Source of the DNA: Vibrio coralliirubri
Lineage (GTDB): Bacteria; Pseudomonadota; Gammaproteobacteria; Enterobacterales; Vibrionaceae
Direction: 5' to 3'
Assembly: GCF_024347375.1 (NCBI RefSeq)
Contig: NZ_AP025471.1
Span: forward strand, 248,001-312,000
Length of the DNA: 64,000 nt
The notes below the pieces were generated by a model. That model made no database searches, was not told where the DNA came from, and worked only from the letters and a program-made list of their open reading frames with translations. Within the stretch, counting starts at the first letter, position 1; each line of letters begins with the position of its first letter. Position numbers and translations under genes: made by a program. Positions 44,769 to 53,423 of the stretch are shown here, piece after piece.

Positions 44769-46676
44769 TTATTGCTGTTGAATCGCCGTAAGAGCATGTT
44801 GGAAGTACAAGCTTGTCGCACACACATCGTGGTCATGATCATGATGGTGGTGATGACCGTGAGCGTTGTGGTATCTGTTGATTACATTCACAACTTTCAT
44901 ATTTTGCTCAGTCATGGCTAAACCAGAGTTACTGTTTTTTACAGGAGCAGGGATACCTTGGTAAATCGTTGCTTCAACTTTTATCTTGTTGATGTCTTCA
45001 GGTTTTACCGTGTATGGGTTGTCGTCGAGTACCGTAAAGTTAGCGGTTTTACCGATATCAATGGTACCAACTTCATTTTCTAGACGTGCTGTGTATGCTG
45101 CATCAATCGTGATTGCGCGCATTGCTTCATCAACCGTAATGCGCTCTTGAGGTCCCATTACCGTTTTGCCAGACAGACCGATTCTGTTTACAGCAGCCCA
45201 AACTAACCCTAGTGGTTGCGCTGGTGCCATTGGTGAATCTGAGTGCAATGATAAAATACCACCCGCATCGATGAATGAACGTCCACGCGCCATCACTTCT
45301 GCACGCTCTTGACCGATACCTTGTTCAGAGTAAAGCTCAGCCAGAATATGTGTGTAGTAAGGGTTTACACTAAAGTTTGCGCCAAGTTCAACGGCTTTAG
45401 GGATGTCGTCTTTATCGGTAATACCTAGGTGATGGAAGCTGGTTCTGTGATCGTCTCTGCCTTTCTCTTTGTTGAGCTTGTCGACAATGTTCAGGGCAGT
45501 CTCAAAGCCTAGATCACCATTGGCATGGATAACAATCGTGTAGTCGTCTTCCCAGTAAGGACGCATACTTGCTTCAAGATCTTCAGGTTGTTGTAACCAT
45601 TCACCTGAGTGACCATCGGTGTAACCATCTTTGAGTTGCATTAATTGGCTATACATTGCGCCGTCTGAGAACAACTTAACGAATTTTGGTAGCCATTTGA
45701 TCTGTTCACCTTGATAAGACGGGTGTTGAGTCAAACCTTCGGCAATCGCTTTACCTTTAGCTGGGTCGTTTTCTGCCATCATGTAGGTAAAGTTACCGGC
45801 TGGCATTAACCAGTAATCCATTGGGAAGTTACCGTCTTCAAGAATGTCGACTACTTGTTCGAACATCTCTGGTGTTGCAACAACACCTGGGTCAATCGCG
45901 GTAGTGATACCACCAGAGTGGATGTAATCTTTGGTTCGCTCCATCCCCGTTGCAAAAATGCCGCTATTTACCCAGAAGCTCATTACATCATTGAGAATGA
46001 GTTTGCCGCCAGCTTCATAAGCATGGCCTCGTTCCCAGTCCAACTGAGTATATGCATGGCCTTCACCAGTCCAGTCTTTTTCAGACCAACCTAGCATCTC
46101 CATCGCTGCATCGTTGAAGAACAATTCGTGGAAGCTGCGATGCCAAATGATAATTGGTCGATCTTCAGAGATGTTATTCAGCAACTCGCGGCTCATTTCA
46201 TTGCCGTGGAAGTAGTGATGGTAGCCCCAGCTTACCAATGGTTCGCCTTCAGCCAGTCCACTTTCTAACTCTGTTAAACGGGCTAAGTAGTTATCATGGC
46301 CTATTACGCCTTCAACGTTACCCCACGGTAAATCCCAATCAGCAGGAGTAATAAAGTCTGTGCCGATCAATAACGCCATCAGCCAAAGGTGAACGTGAGG
46401 TTCAACAAAGCCCGGTGTAAGAACGCGATCTTCAAATGATTTATCAATCGTAAAACCATCTTTAGATTGGTACTTAGTGGTGAGCGTTTTTTGATCGCCA
46501 AGGTCGAGGATTTTACCGTCTTGGACTGCGATAGCGTTTACGTTGCTATGATCTTGATCTGAAAGAGTAATGATGTCGTTCGATACATAGAGCGTGATAG
46601 GGCTAGTAGAGGTTTCGGCGAAAGCAGGTGTGGCGACTAGGCCAGCAATAACCGTTGAGAGAAGTAGCTTTTTCAT
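44769..46676 (-). CDS. Exported YtcJ-type amidohydrolase with His/Asp-rich tail
   Basis: This enzyme of about 635 residues belongs to the amidohydrolase_3 group. A signal peptide (MKKLLLSTVIAGLVATPAFA) is cleaved before ETSTSP, so it is periplasmic. Metal-site motifs are visible: VEPHVHLW (H-x-H), VIHANGDLGFE, TSFHHLGITDKDD and LHSDSPMAPAQP (Asp). The last 30 residues hold the run HGHHHHHDHDHD, a likely metal-binding tail. The in-frame start at 46697 is possible, but the ATG at 46676 after AGGATCC gives the signal peptide. The substrate is unknown. It is divergent from a LysR-type gene, with a 367-bp gap. Confidence 0.85.
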   Translation of the reverse strand: MKKLLLSTVIAGLVATPAFAETSTSPITLYVSNDIITLSDQDHSNVNAIAVQDGKILDLGDQKTLTTKYQSKDGFTIDKSFEDRVLTPGFVEPHVHLWLMALLIGTDFITPADWDLPWGNVEGVIGHDNYLARLTELESGLAEGEPLVSWGYHHYFHGNEMSRELLNNISEDRPIIIWHRSFHELFFNDAAMEMLGWSEKDWTGEGHAYTQLDWERGHAYEAGGKLILNDVMSFWVNSGIFATGMERTKDYIHSGGITTAIDPGVVATPEMFEQVVDILEDGNFPMDYWLMPAGNFTYMMAENDPAKGKAIAEGLTQHPSYQGEQIKWLPKFVKLFSDGAMYSQLMQLKDGYTDGHSGEWLQQPEDLEASMRPYWEDDYTIVIHANGDLGFETALNIVDKLNKEKGRDDHRTSFHHLGITDKDDIPKAVELGANFSVNPYYTHILAELYSEQGIGQERAEVMARGRSFIDAGGILSLHSDSPMAPAQPLGLVWAAVNRIGLSGKTVMGPQERITVDEAMRAITIDAAYTARLENEVGTIDIGKTANFTVLDDNPYTVKPEDINKIKVEATIYQGIPAPVKNSNSGLAMTEQNMKVVNVINRYHNAHGHHHHHDHDHDVCATSLYFQHALTAIQQQ

Positions 46677-47043
46677 AATGGATCCTATTGCTCTCAACTA
46701 ACGGCCTTGTTCTATGAGAGGATTAAGTCGACCATCGCGCTTTGGAAAATCAATCTTCCTGTGAGCGCTTAGAAAGTCAGTTCTTTCTTTGTATTCACGG
46801 ATAAGTGATAAGAAAAGAGAGGCGGTAAACCCATAATTAGCAATGCGTAACTCTGTTCAAATAAGTGTGTATAGCTAACTTCTGGGCTTACTGCCAATAC
46901 ATAGAGAAGCGAATTTTATCGTTCAAATACAGAGTGAAAACTCTCTTCGCCTCACATTTGTTGCTAATTTAGCAGTGTTATTACGTTTCTAATAACGCAT
47001 AATGATGGGTAAAACCAAACATTAATTATCTAAGGTGGTAGGG

Positions 47044-47934
47044 ATGTTTTCTTATGAACACTTAAACTCATTCTGTGCGACGTATGACGAACAGAGCTAT
47101 AGCAAGGCTGCGAGAGCTATTGGTAAAGATAGAACGACCATTCGAGAACAAGTGAAAGCGCTAGAAGACAGCTATCGAACCATTTTATTTACTATTGAAG
47201 GAAAAAAGGCGGTACCTACCAGCTTTGCACGTTCTATTTATAAGCAATCAAAATTACTGGTGCAAAACAGTGAGCGATTGCATCTAAGAATGATGAATGC
47301 TTATCAACAAGAGCTGACCCGTTTAGATTTCTATCACGATACTCTGATGCCCAACGATTTAGTGGTGGAGATAGAACAGCATGTTTTGAAGGCTCACCCG
47401 GACATGGTGCTCAATTGGCTGCATCGAAATCGAGATGAGATCTTGGTTGATGTGACACAAGCGCACAACAAAGTTGCGATCATGCAGCACCGAATGGAAA
47501 ACATGTCGGAATACCCCATCAGCGCCATCAAACTTGGTGACGGTGATATTGCTGCCTACGCACGGGTTGATAGTCCTCTGTTCAAAATCAGTGAGATTCG
47601 ACTTGAAGATCTGCAATTAGAAACGCAGTACATCAGTGAAAACCAAAGCAAAACCATGCCAGAGTGGTTGGGCGTATCACCGTATTTTCGCACCGTTAGT
47701 AATAACGATATGTTACTGGAGTTAGTGAAAGTGAATGGCTGGGCGTTACTTCCAAAAAGCTTAGCGACCGAAGCGGTGAATGAGAAAAAGCTACGCCGAA
47801 TTGAGTTCAATGAGCTGCTTTCACACAGCGCGAAGTTCGGGCTCTCATTCTTCTATCCAACGAGTTTTGAAAATACCAGTGTGTATAAAGGTTTGGTTGA
47901 AGTACTGAAAGGTTACGCAACTAAGAATTTGTAG
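47044..47934 (+). CDS. LysR-type regulator (paralogue 1)
   Basis: This 296-residue regulator has a winged helix at the N-terminus (YSKAARAIGKDRTTIREQVKALED) followed by an effector-binding domain. It is a close paralogue of the regulator at 49230-50111: both start MFSYEHL and share KDRTTIR, DLYG-like turns, WLHRNR and ISENQ/VSENH blocks. An in-frame GTG at 47035 is also possible; the ATG at 47044 matches the paralogue's start. It is divergent from the amidohydrolase and convergent with the choloylglycine-hydrolase-family gene; either may be its target. Confidence 0.82.
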   Translation: MFSYEHLNSFCATYDEQSYSKAARAIGKDRTTIREQVKALEDSYRTILFTIEGKKAVPTSFARSIYKQSKLLVQNSERLHLRMMNAYQQELTRLDFYHDTLMPNDLVVEIEQHVLKAHPDMVLNWLHRNRDEILVDVTQAHNKVAIMQHRMENMSEYPISAIKLGDGDIAAYARVDSPLFKISEIRLEDLQLETQYISENQSKTMPEWLGVSPYFRTVSNNDMLLELVKVNGWALLPKSLATEAVNEKKLRRIEFNELLSHSAKFGLSFFYPTSFENTSVYKGLVEVLKGYATKNL

Positions 47935-47976
47935 ACCCACCCTTTAGTATCGTTTTGAAAGGTACTTAATATAAAT

Positions 47977-48008
<32 letters not shown>

Positions 48009-48051
48009 CGGTAGATGCACTCTGGTTGAAGCGGAGTGTTGACTATGAATA

Positions 48052-48077
48052 GGACAAAGGCCAAGTGGCCTTTGTCC
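48052..48077. terminator. Terminator after the choloylglycine-hydrolase-family gene
   Basis: GGACAAAGGCC (48052-48062) pairs with GGCCTTTGTCC (48067-48077), an 11-bp stem with a 4-nt loop, between convergent genes. No long T-tract follows. Confidence 0.65.
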
Positions 48078-48101
48078 CAGGTTTACGCTTGCTTAGTTTG
48101 A

Positions 48102-49139
48102 TTAGCTTGCAGATTTAATGATCGTCTCAGTCACATCTCCAATCAAACCTGGCTGGATTAACTGGAAGTTGATCGCTTTCCCAGATTCTTGGATATCTCG
48201 TATATTGTATTGAAGCTGAGTGAAGTCATCTCCCCACTGGTAGCGAAGTAATGTTTCACCTGATTGTAGGTGATAGTTAACCGCGTATTCTGTCGCATAA
48301 CCAGCCATCACACCATCAATGGGCGCGTTTGGCGCATCATGTGGGATCTTGTAAGTAATCGAGTTTAGCTTGACCATGCCATTGATTACGCTGGTAGGCT
48401 CGGTAAGGTGTCCCATGTAGTAGCTTGAGTGTACAAATCTGTCTTCTGGGTTGGCGTTGCCACCTGTGCCTAAGTTGGTTTGTGAGTACTGGGCTTCTTG
48501 CGGGCCCCAACCGCGTTTAGAGCGCTCTACGTTTGCCAAGTGCTGGTCGTAGTCCGGTTGGTTGGTCATCACTGTGTATTCCGCGCCATGCCAGATTCGC
48601 GGTCCTTCCGCTCTAAATTCTATAATCGCTGAATCACCCGATGTGTCTTGAAGACTAATGTGCAGTGCGATTCTAACGGGAACACCAGGTACAAATTCAG
48701 TAGCAGGCTGCGTTTTTTCAACGAATTGAACGGCTTCTTCAACGGTACTGAACTGCGATAAAACATGCTTTAGATAGGTCAGCGTGCCTAAATCGTCAGC
48801 TTGAGTTGACTCTTCTGTATTCATACCTCGGTCGTACAAAACATTGCCACTAAGCCCTGCGTTGTTCATACCATCAGTGATTTGGCCATAGGTCGTTAAT
48901 CCAGTGACATCGTATTTAGAGGTCACTTGGTTAGTGTTATCTAAGTGGGTAACGTAAGTGCTGTCTTTTGGAATGTTAACGAGGTGCACATCCGTTTGTT
49001 CTGACCAATCCAGAGTACGCGAAACGAATGTGCCTTGATCTTGTGTATCCCAAAGTAAGCGGGTGCAAGCTTCGGCGGCAGTAACAACGCCCATAGAGAA
49101 GGTAGCAATAATAGCGGTAGATAGAATCTTCTTATTCAT
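48102..49139 (-). CDS. Choloylglycine hydrolase / penicillin V acylase family enzyme
   Basis: This 345-residue Ntn hydrolase cleaves linear amides; relatives act on bile salts, penicillin V or acyl-homoserine lactones. The signal peptide ends AAEA so that cleavage leaves C25 (CTRLLWDTQ) as the N-terminal nucleophile. Other family residues are R/D in VSRTLDWSEQ, N in TNQPDYDQH and R in EDRFVHSSYY. Export to the periplasm is unlike typical gut bile-salt hydrolases and more like the Gram-negative acylases. The ATG at 49139 is preferred over 49169. It lies 90 bp downstream of regulator paralogue 2, on the same strand. Confidence 0.87.
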   Translation of the reverse strand: MNKKILSTAIIATFSMGVVTAAEACTRLLWDTQDQGTFVSRTLDWSEQTDVHLVNIPKDSTYVTHLDNTNQVTSKYDVTGLTTYGQITDGMNNAGLSGNVLYDRGMNTEESTQADDLGTLTYLKHVLSQFSTVEEAVQFVEKTQPATEFVPGVPVRIALHISLQDTSGDSAIIEFRAEGPRIWHGAEYTVMTNQPDYDQHLANVERSKRGWGPQEAQYSQTNLGTGGNANPEDRFVHSSYYMGHLTEPTSVINGMVKLNSITYKIPHDAPNAPIDGVMAGYATEYAVNYHLQSGETLLRYQWGDDFTQLQYNIRDIQESGKAINFQLIQPGLIGDVTETIIKSAS

Positions 49140-49229
49140 GATGAATACCTTTGTAATTTGGGGACACAATCATCATGGCATTGAATTTAGAAACGAAAAA
49201 CTCAAGTATGCGGGTTAAAATCCATCAAA

Positions 49230-50111
49230 TTATGGGGCGAAGTGTGCTTGAGTGATCGCTTTAATGGTCGGTAGTGGTTCTTTGTTACCCATTGATACTG
49301 GGTAATATAAGGTTAATCCAAAGTGAAATTGGTTTGCGATCTGCTGTATATGGAGCGTCTCTAACTCGCCGCGCTGCACTAAGGGCTCTGCTAGGTCGGT
49401 ACTCATGATCGCCCAACCATCATGTTTTACTAACTCTAATAACAGGTCGTTATTGCTGACTAGGTGGTATTGAGGGGAAATGAGATAGAGCTCTGGTAGC
49501 GTGTTGAAATGGTTTTCGCTCACATATTGCTTGTCTAACTTTAAGTCTTCAATAGAGAGCGCATTAAGGTGAGGGAGTTTACTTCTTCTTCCTGCATACA
49601 TACCTAACTCGCCATAGCCCAAAGAGAAGAACTCAATATTTTTACTAAAGCGCTGCATGTTTTTGTGCTGCATCAGTGCGATGCTGTTTGTTTCAGATTC
49701 AATGCTATCAAAGGCTTCCTCTCGATTACGATGCAGCCAATGCACACGAAGTTCTGGGCATTTTTGTTGTAAAGCGTGCTCGATTTTGACGGCCAAATTG
49801 AGTGGCAAGGAAATGTCGTGATAGATATTGAGCGTCAGCATCTCATCCATATAGATGTTTTCTAATGAGGTACTGAGCTTCTCAGTGTTATTCAACACAA
49901 CCTTGGAGCGTTGATAAATATGATCAGCCGCTTGAGTCGGTGTTGCCTTCTTTCCGATGATTTCAAATAGCGTAACGCCATATAAGTCTTCGACGGCCTT
50001 TACTTGGTCTCGTATTGTGGTGCGGTCTTTGCCTAACTTTTTGGCAGCAGCGCTGTATGAGGATGCTTCGTACGTGGTGCAAAATGCCAATAGATGCTCA
50101 TAGGAAAACAT
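49230..50111 (-). CDS. LysR-type regulator (paralogue 2)
   Basis: This 293-residue regulator is paralogous to the one at 47044. Its winged helix is YSAAAKKLGKDRTTIRDQVKAVED; the effector domain shares WLHRNREE, YVSENHFNTLPE and LVSNNDLLLELVKHDGWAI with the sister protein. The ATG at 50111 follows GAGG by 7 nt; a TTG at 50117 also lies in frame. It is directly upstream of the choloylglycine-hydrolase-family gene, which it probably controls. Confidence 0.83.
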   Translation of the reverse strand: MFSYEHLLAFCTTYEASSYSAAAKKLGKDRTTIRDQVKAVEDLYGVTLFEIIGKKATPTQAADHIYQRSKVVLNNTEKLSTSLENIYMDEMLTLNIYHDISLPLNLAVKIEHALQQKCPELRVHWLHRNREEAFDSIESETNSIALMQHKNMQRFSKNIEFFSLGYGELGMYAGRRSKLPHLNALSIEDLKLDKQYVSENHFNTLPELYLISPQYHLVSNNDLLLELVKHDGWAIMSTDLAEPLVQRGELETLHIQQIANQFHFGLTLYYPVSMGNKEPLPTIKAITQAHFAP

Positions 50112-50247
50112 GCTCAAACCTCAATAGAAAGTGAACTCAGACTTTATGATGGAAATTATCCTGCATTAATGCTGAATTCGCTAAATTTTATCTTCGGTAA
50201 TAAGATGAAAGTGTGATCAATACTAGGTGTTTATTTTTCGAGTTCGA

Positions 50248-50805
50248 TTAACGCGCTTCAAGTAAATGCGGCGTTTCGATTTTAAGCTGTCTCACCAATC
50301 CTATATACGGCAATTCAGTGATAATCTCGTGTGACGATACAGAGATGATTTTTCTCGGTGTTGAAAACATACGAAGGATCATATCTCTCGAGAACGACTT
50401 GAATTTAACCTCGTCAATTTTCTCTGAGACTTCTTCCAAACGAATTGAATCGGCAATGACATCAAACTGTATGTGATTGTTTTCAAAGCGTTGCCACTCA
50501 GTGTCGAATTTCACTTTCACATGAGCCACGGTTCCTGTTTGGTCAAAAAAATTGAAGTGCATGGCGTGATAAGACTTATCTTTGGTCATGAGAACCTCAG
50601 ATTCCGTCTCGACGACACGTATGTCCCATAACTGAGCCAAGTAGCCAAATCGACTTGGGTATCCTCTGTGTTTATAAGACCAATATTGATTCAAAAACAC
50701 CGATTCTGGACTGTAATGAGTAACGTAGAGGTCTTTGATGACGTAAGACATCAGCGCCACAATAATGAAACTGCTTGTGATTACTTTAGTGGTGAAAGAT
50801 GACAT
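50248..50805 (-). CDS. VtrC-like membrane-anchored partner of a ToxR-type regulator
   Basis: This 185-residue protein has one N-terminal TM (about 7-27, VITSSFIIVALMSYVI) and a periplasmic domain of about 155 residues that is strand-rich (VAHVKVKFDTEWQRFENNHI, IISVSSHEIITELPYIG). It shows no enzyme motif. The start lies inside the 3' end of the regulator gene (25-bp overlap) behind a strong GGAGGTG. This overlapping order, with TM and periplasmic domain only, is that of vtrA-vtrC and toxR-toxS type pairs. The assignment is by architecture, not by sequence identity. A lipocalin-like ligand pocket, as in VtrC, would have to be tested. Confidence 0.6.
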   Translation of the reverse strand: MSSFTTKVITSSFIIVALMSYVIKDLYVTHYSPESVFLNQYWSYKHRGYPSRFGYLAQLWDIRVVETESEVLMTKDKSYHAMHFNFFDQTGTVAHVKVKFDTEWQRFENNHIQFDVIADSIRLEEVSEKIDEVKFKSFSRDMILRMFSTPRKIISVSSHEIITELPYIGLVRQLKIETPHLLEAR

Positions 50806-51509
50806 ACAAGCACCTCCTTATTGTGATCTCGCCAGAACAATCTCGGCAGTGTTGGTGCAGAGCTTTCACGATGTAACGGTAAAGTATCGAAGAGTGCGCT
50901 CTGCTGCGCTTCAATCAGTAGTGATTGGCAGATTTGAATATCGTGATCACTTGGCGTCTCAGCGTTTTGATGGATTAACATCGGGATAGGTGGCGCGATA
51001 GTGGGCTCGGTGACTAGACGGCTGAATGCGCCATTGTGGTATAAGCCGACTAAGTTCCAGCCGATAAACAGAACACATGCGAACCTGATAAGGTTATGAA
51101 TAAAAAAGGCTTTGTTATGCTGAACCCAGCTTGCTGCTTTTGACCATAACGAAGCGTGGCGAGTAATCAATGATTGATATTCTGCTTCAGTGAGCGCTTG
51201 AGTTTCTCCGATATAGGCGTAGCCCTTCATCACTTGAGTTTGGATGAACTTTGGTTGTTCGCTCGAATCTCCCAGCTGTGCACGCAAGTTTTTTACTGCG
51301 GTGGCGACACTCGATTTTGCACGCGTACTTTCCCAAATGGCCTCAAGAATAAACGCTGATGTGAGGTCAGAACCTGAATGTTCAATGAAAAGTGATAGCA
51401 ATTTCCACTCATTGGAACGCAGTTGCGTCTCTTGCAAAGACGCCAGGTTTAACAGTTTTCCACTTTGACTGTTAAAAAGCAGATTTTGATTTAATAGGTA
51501 GAAACTCAT
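50781..51509 (-). CDS. ToxR/VtrA-like transmembrane transcription regulator
   Basis: This 242-residue protein has an N-terminal cytoplasmic winged helix (about 1-105; ETQLRSNEWKLLSLFIEHSG, VATAVKNLRAQLGD, VMKGYAYIGE), one TM at about 138-157 (NLIRFACVLFIGWNLVGLYH), and a short periplasmic domain with Cys194 and Cys236 that could pair. This is the ToxR/TcpP/VtrA layout, in which the periplasmic part senses signals with a small partner, here the overlapping next gene. VtrA-VtrC of V. parahaemolyticus binds bile salts and switches on virulence genes; the target and ligand here are unknown. It is 22 bp downstream of the AT-hook-like gene. Confidence 0.75.
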   Translation of the reverse strand: MSFYLLNQNLLFNSQSGKLLNLASLQETQLRSNEWKLLSLFIEHSGSDLTSAFILEAIWESTRAKSSVATAVKNLRAQLGDSSEQPKFIQTQVMKGYAYIGETQALTEAEYQSLITRHASLWSKAASWVQHNKAFFIHNLIRFACVLFIGWNLVGLYHNGAFSRLVTEPTIAPPIPMLIHQNAETPSDHDIQICQSLLIEAQQSALFDTLPLHRESSAPTLPRLFWRDHNKEVLVCHLSPLK

Positions 51510-51531
51510 CGTAGCTCACTCAAGGTTAAGT

Positions 51532-52905
51532 CTAAATCTTACTTAAGGTGGATCGTATCGTCAGTAACTTTTGATCCCACTTGCGACGCCGAGCAAGCTC
51601 AAGTGGACTCTCTTGTTTCGCCAATATGCGGTCAGCGTGCGCTATTTTATTGGTCAGCCAAAGGCTTTGATACTGCAAAATATTTCTCTCTATCGTATCA
51701 GTGTCTGCTGGCTTAGTTTTTGATTTCAACTGTTCAATGGCTTGATTTATGTTGTGGAGTTTGACTTTCAATCGAGCTATTTGGTCTTGTGGTGAGAGTG
51801 TTGGGCGTCCTCTCTTAACGGGGTTTCCTATTGCCGAGCCACTTTCAATAACGCTACTTTGGTTAGGCTTCAATTTTGAATAATCAATGGTGCGCTCTTT
51901 AAGTTGGTGCTCTTGGCACAGTATCTGGTCTTCTAATACTAGGCTCTGATTGACGAGTTTTTGCAGTTCGCTCATCGGTTTTCTACCGGCTTTTGTTTGG
52001 GTTGTTGCTTTGCTGTTTTTTTCGAGCGCCTTGGCGGCCAGTGTTTCGATACCTAGTGCTGGTTGATTGTGTGCATGACACGCGTGTCTGTATTCGAGGT
52101 ACGTATCTTGGAGCGCTTGCTCCTGTCGCATTAATTGCACAGGCAAGGGGAGTGCCGGCCTGCCCGCGCTGCTTTGTGCTTGTCTTGGTAGCAGTGAATC
52201 AATTTTGTTGTCAATAATATGCAGCATCAGTAAGCGAATGACCTTTCGGTGATGCTTGATGCGCTCAAGCACAAACGAAGTGTTGTCACTCCAGAAATGA
52301 TTGAAACTCTCTGAACCATTCAACAAAGCTCCGTTGAGCTCTCTGATGCTTGATTTGAAGTTTTCGGTGACGGTATAGAACCAATCATCTTGCTGAAAGA
52401 CCGTCGCATTTACTAACGTACTTTCGAGCCAAGGGTTCACTGTTTGCGAAACTAACGTTTGCGAGATTACTGTTTGAGAGATTCCCTTTTGCGTGACAGC
52501 CTGCTCATGGACCCAAAGCTGATCCGCGAAATCACACACAAGTATTGACCTTGGCTGCGCCGGAAGCGATCTAATCCGAAGCTGGTACAGGCTAATAAGT
52601 TGCTGCACATTGTCTAATACTTTCTCTTGAATGCTTTGCCATCGCTGGGTCGGATCAGAATGACGTTGCGCAGATAGCATCAGGTTATCAATGCTGCTCC
52701 AAATCTTATACTCCTCGGAGGCGCTGATGATGTCGGCGTTAATGAGAGCCAACTGTTCTGCATTGTGTTCTGGGTACAGTTGACGAAGCTGAGCTTGGTA
52801 ACGAAGGTTAAGGCTCACGTAATCTTGATAGTCTTTTACGACGTGTTTAGCGAGCTTCACAACAGGCGACAGCGTCGGGCGTCCTCGTTGATGAGTATTC
52901 ATCAT
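51532..52905 (-). CDS. AT-hook-like repeat protein with coiled coils, unknown function
   Basis: This 457-residue soluble protein is unrecognised. It contains four AT-hook-like cores, GRP at 8-10 (QRGRPTLSP), 248-250 (AGRPALPLP) and 366-368 (KRGRPTLSP) and GRKP at 307-310, each followed by a long amphipathic helix (for example QIARLKVKLHNINQAIEQL). The first and last copies are almost identical. A run of QT repeats (SQTVISQTLVSQTV) lies at 143-156. AT hooks bind the minor groove of A/T-rich DNA, so a nucleoid or silencing-type role is possible. Its start overlaps the cold-shock-domain gene by 4 bp, and it precedes the VtrA-like gene by 22 bp. Confidence 0.6.
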   Translation of the reverse strand: MMNTHQRGRPTLSPVVKLAKHVVKDYQDYVSLNLRYQAQLRQLYPEHNAEQLALINADIISASEEYKIWSSIDNLMLSAQRHSDPTQRWQSIQEKVLDNVQQLISLYQLRIRSLPAQPRSILVCDFADQLWVHEQAVTQKGISQTVISQTLVSQTVNPWLESTLVNATVFQQDDWFYTVTENFKSSIRELNGALLNGSESFNHFWSDNTSFVLERIKHHRKVIRLLMLHIIDNKIDSLLPRQAQSSAGRPALPLPVQLMRQEQALQDTYLEYRHACHAHNQPALGIETLAAKALEKNSKATTQTKAGRKPMSELQKLVNQSLVLEDQILCQEHQLKERTIDYSKLKPNQSSVIESGSAIGNPVKRGRPTLSPQDQIARLKVKLHNINQAIEQLKSKTKPADTDTIERNILQYQSLWLTNKIAHADRILAKQESPLELARRRKWDQKLLTIRSTLSKI

Positions 52906-53156
52906 AGTGACTCTAATACAGAGAATGGTTTTGCCAGAGGTAGCACTTTGACGGCATTCCAGTGAGGCTTACCTTTTACTTCCTCAAGCTCCATATAAAC
53001 TCGCTGACCTTCCTCTAAGTTAATTTCACCATCAAATTCAATGACACTGATGTGAATGAGTACATCAATATCACCGTGATCAGGTTTAGCAAAACCAAAC
53101 CCGTTTTCTAGGTTAAACCAAGTGATGTAGCCACGAGTGCAAATCAAATCGGACAT
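52902..53156 (-). CDS. Divergent cold-shock-domain protein
   Basis: This 84-residue protein has a CSD-type OB fold: GYITWFNLENGFGFAKP (RNP1) then DIDVLIHISVI (RNP2). RNP2 differs from the usual DVFVHFSAI because two aromatic residues are replaced by Leu and Ile. It may bind single-stranded RNA or DNA more weakly or differently than CspA. It is longer than CspA by a C-terminal tail (VKVLPLAKPFSVLESL). It is coupled to the AT-hook-like gene by an ATGA overlap and is the first gene of a four-gene leftward series ending in the VtrC-like gene. Confidence 0.8.
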   Translation of the reverse strand: MSDLICTRGYITWFNLENGFGFAKPDHGDIDVLIHISVIEFDGEINLEEGQRVYMELEEVKGKPHWNAVKVLPLAKPFSVLESL

Positions 53157-53423
53157 TTACGAGATTAACTTAGTGAATAGATAATGAGGTGATTCTATCA
53201 GTGGGTGCTATGACTAATTTTGATTTAAATCTATTTAATAAGTAATTAATTAATTCCAATTTCTATGTGGAACCCGACACAAAACCCTCGGTATTTGCCA
53301 GTAAATCATGACTTAGAACAAGTTTGATTCCGACGGCGCTACAGCTCACCTCCCTAAATCGCAAAACTTGACTCAAAAGGGCGCAAGTCCGCTCATCCAT
53401 TTGATGTGTTGGTGGGTCATTCC

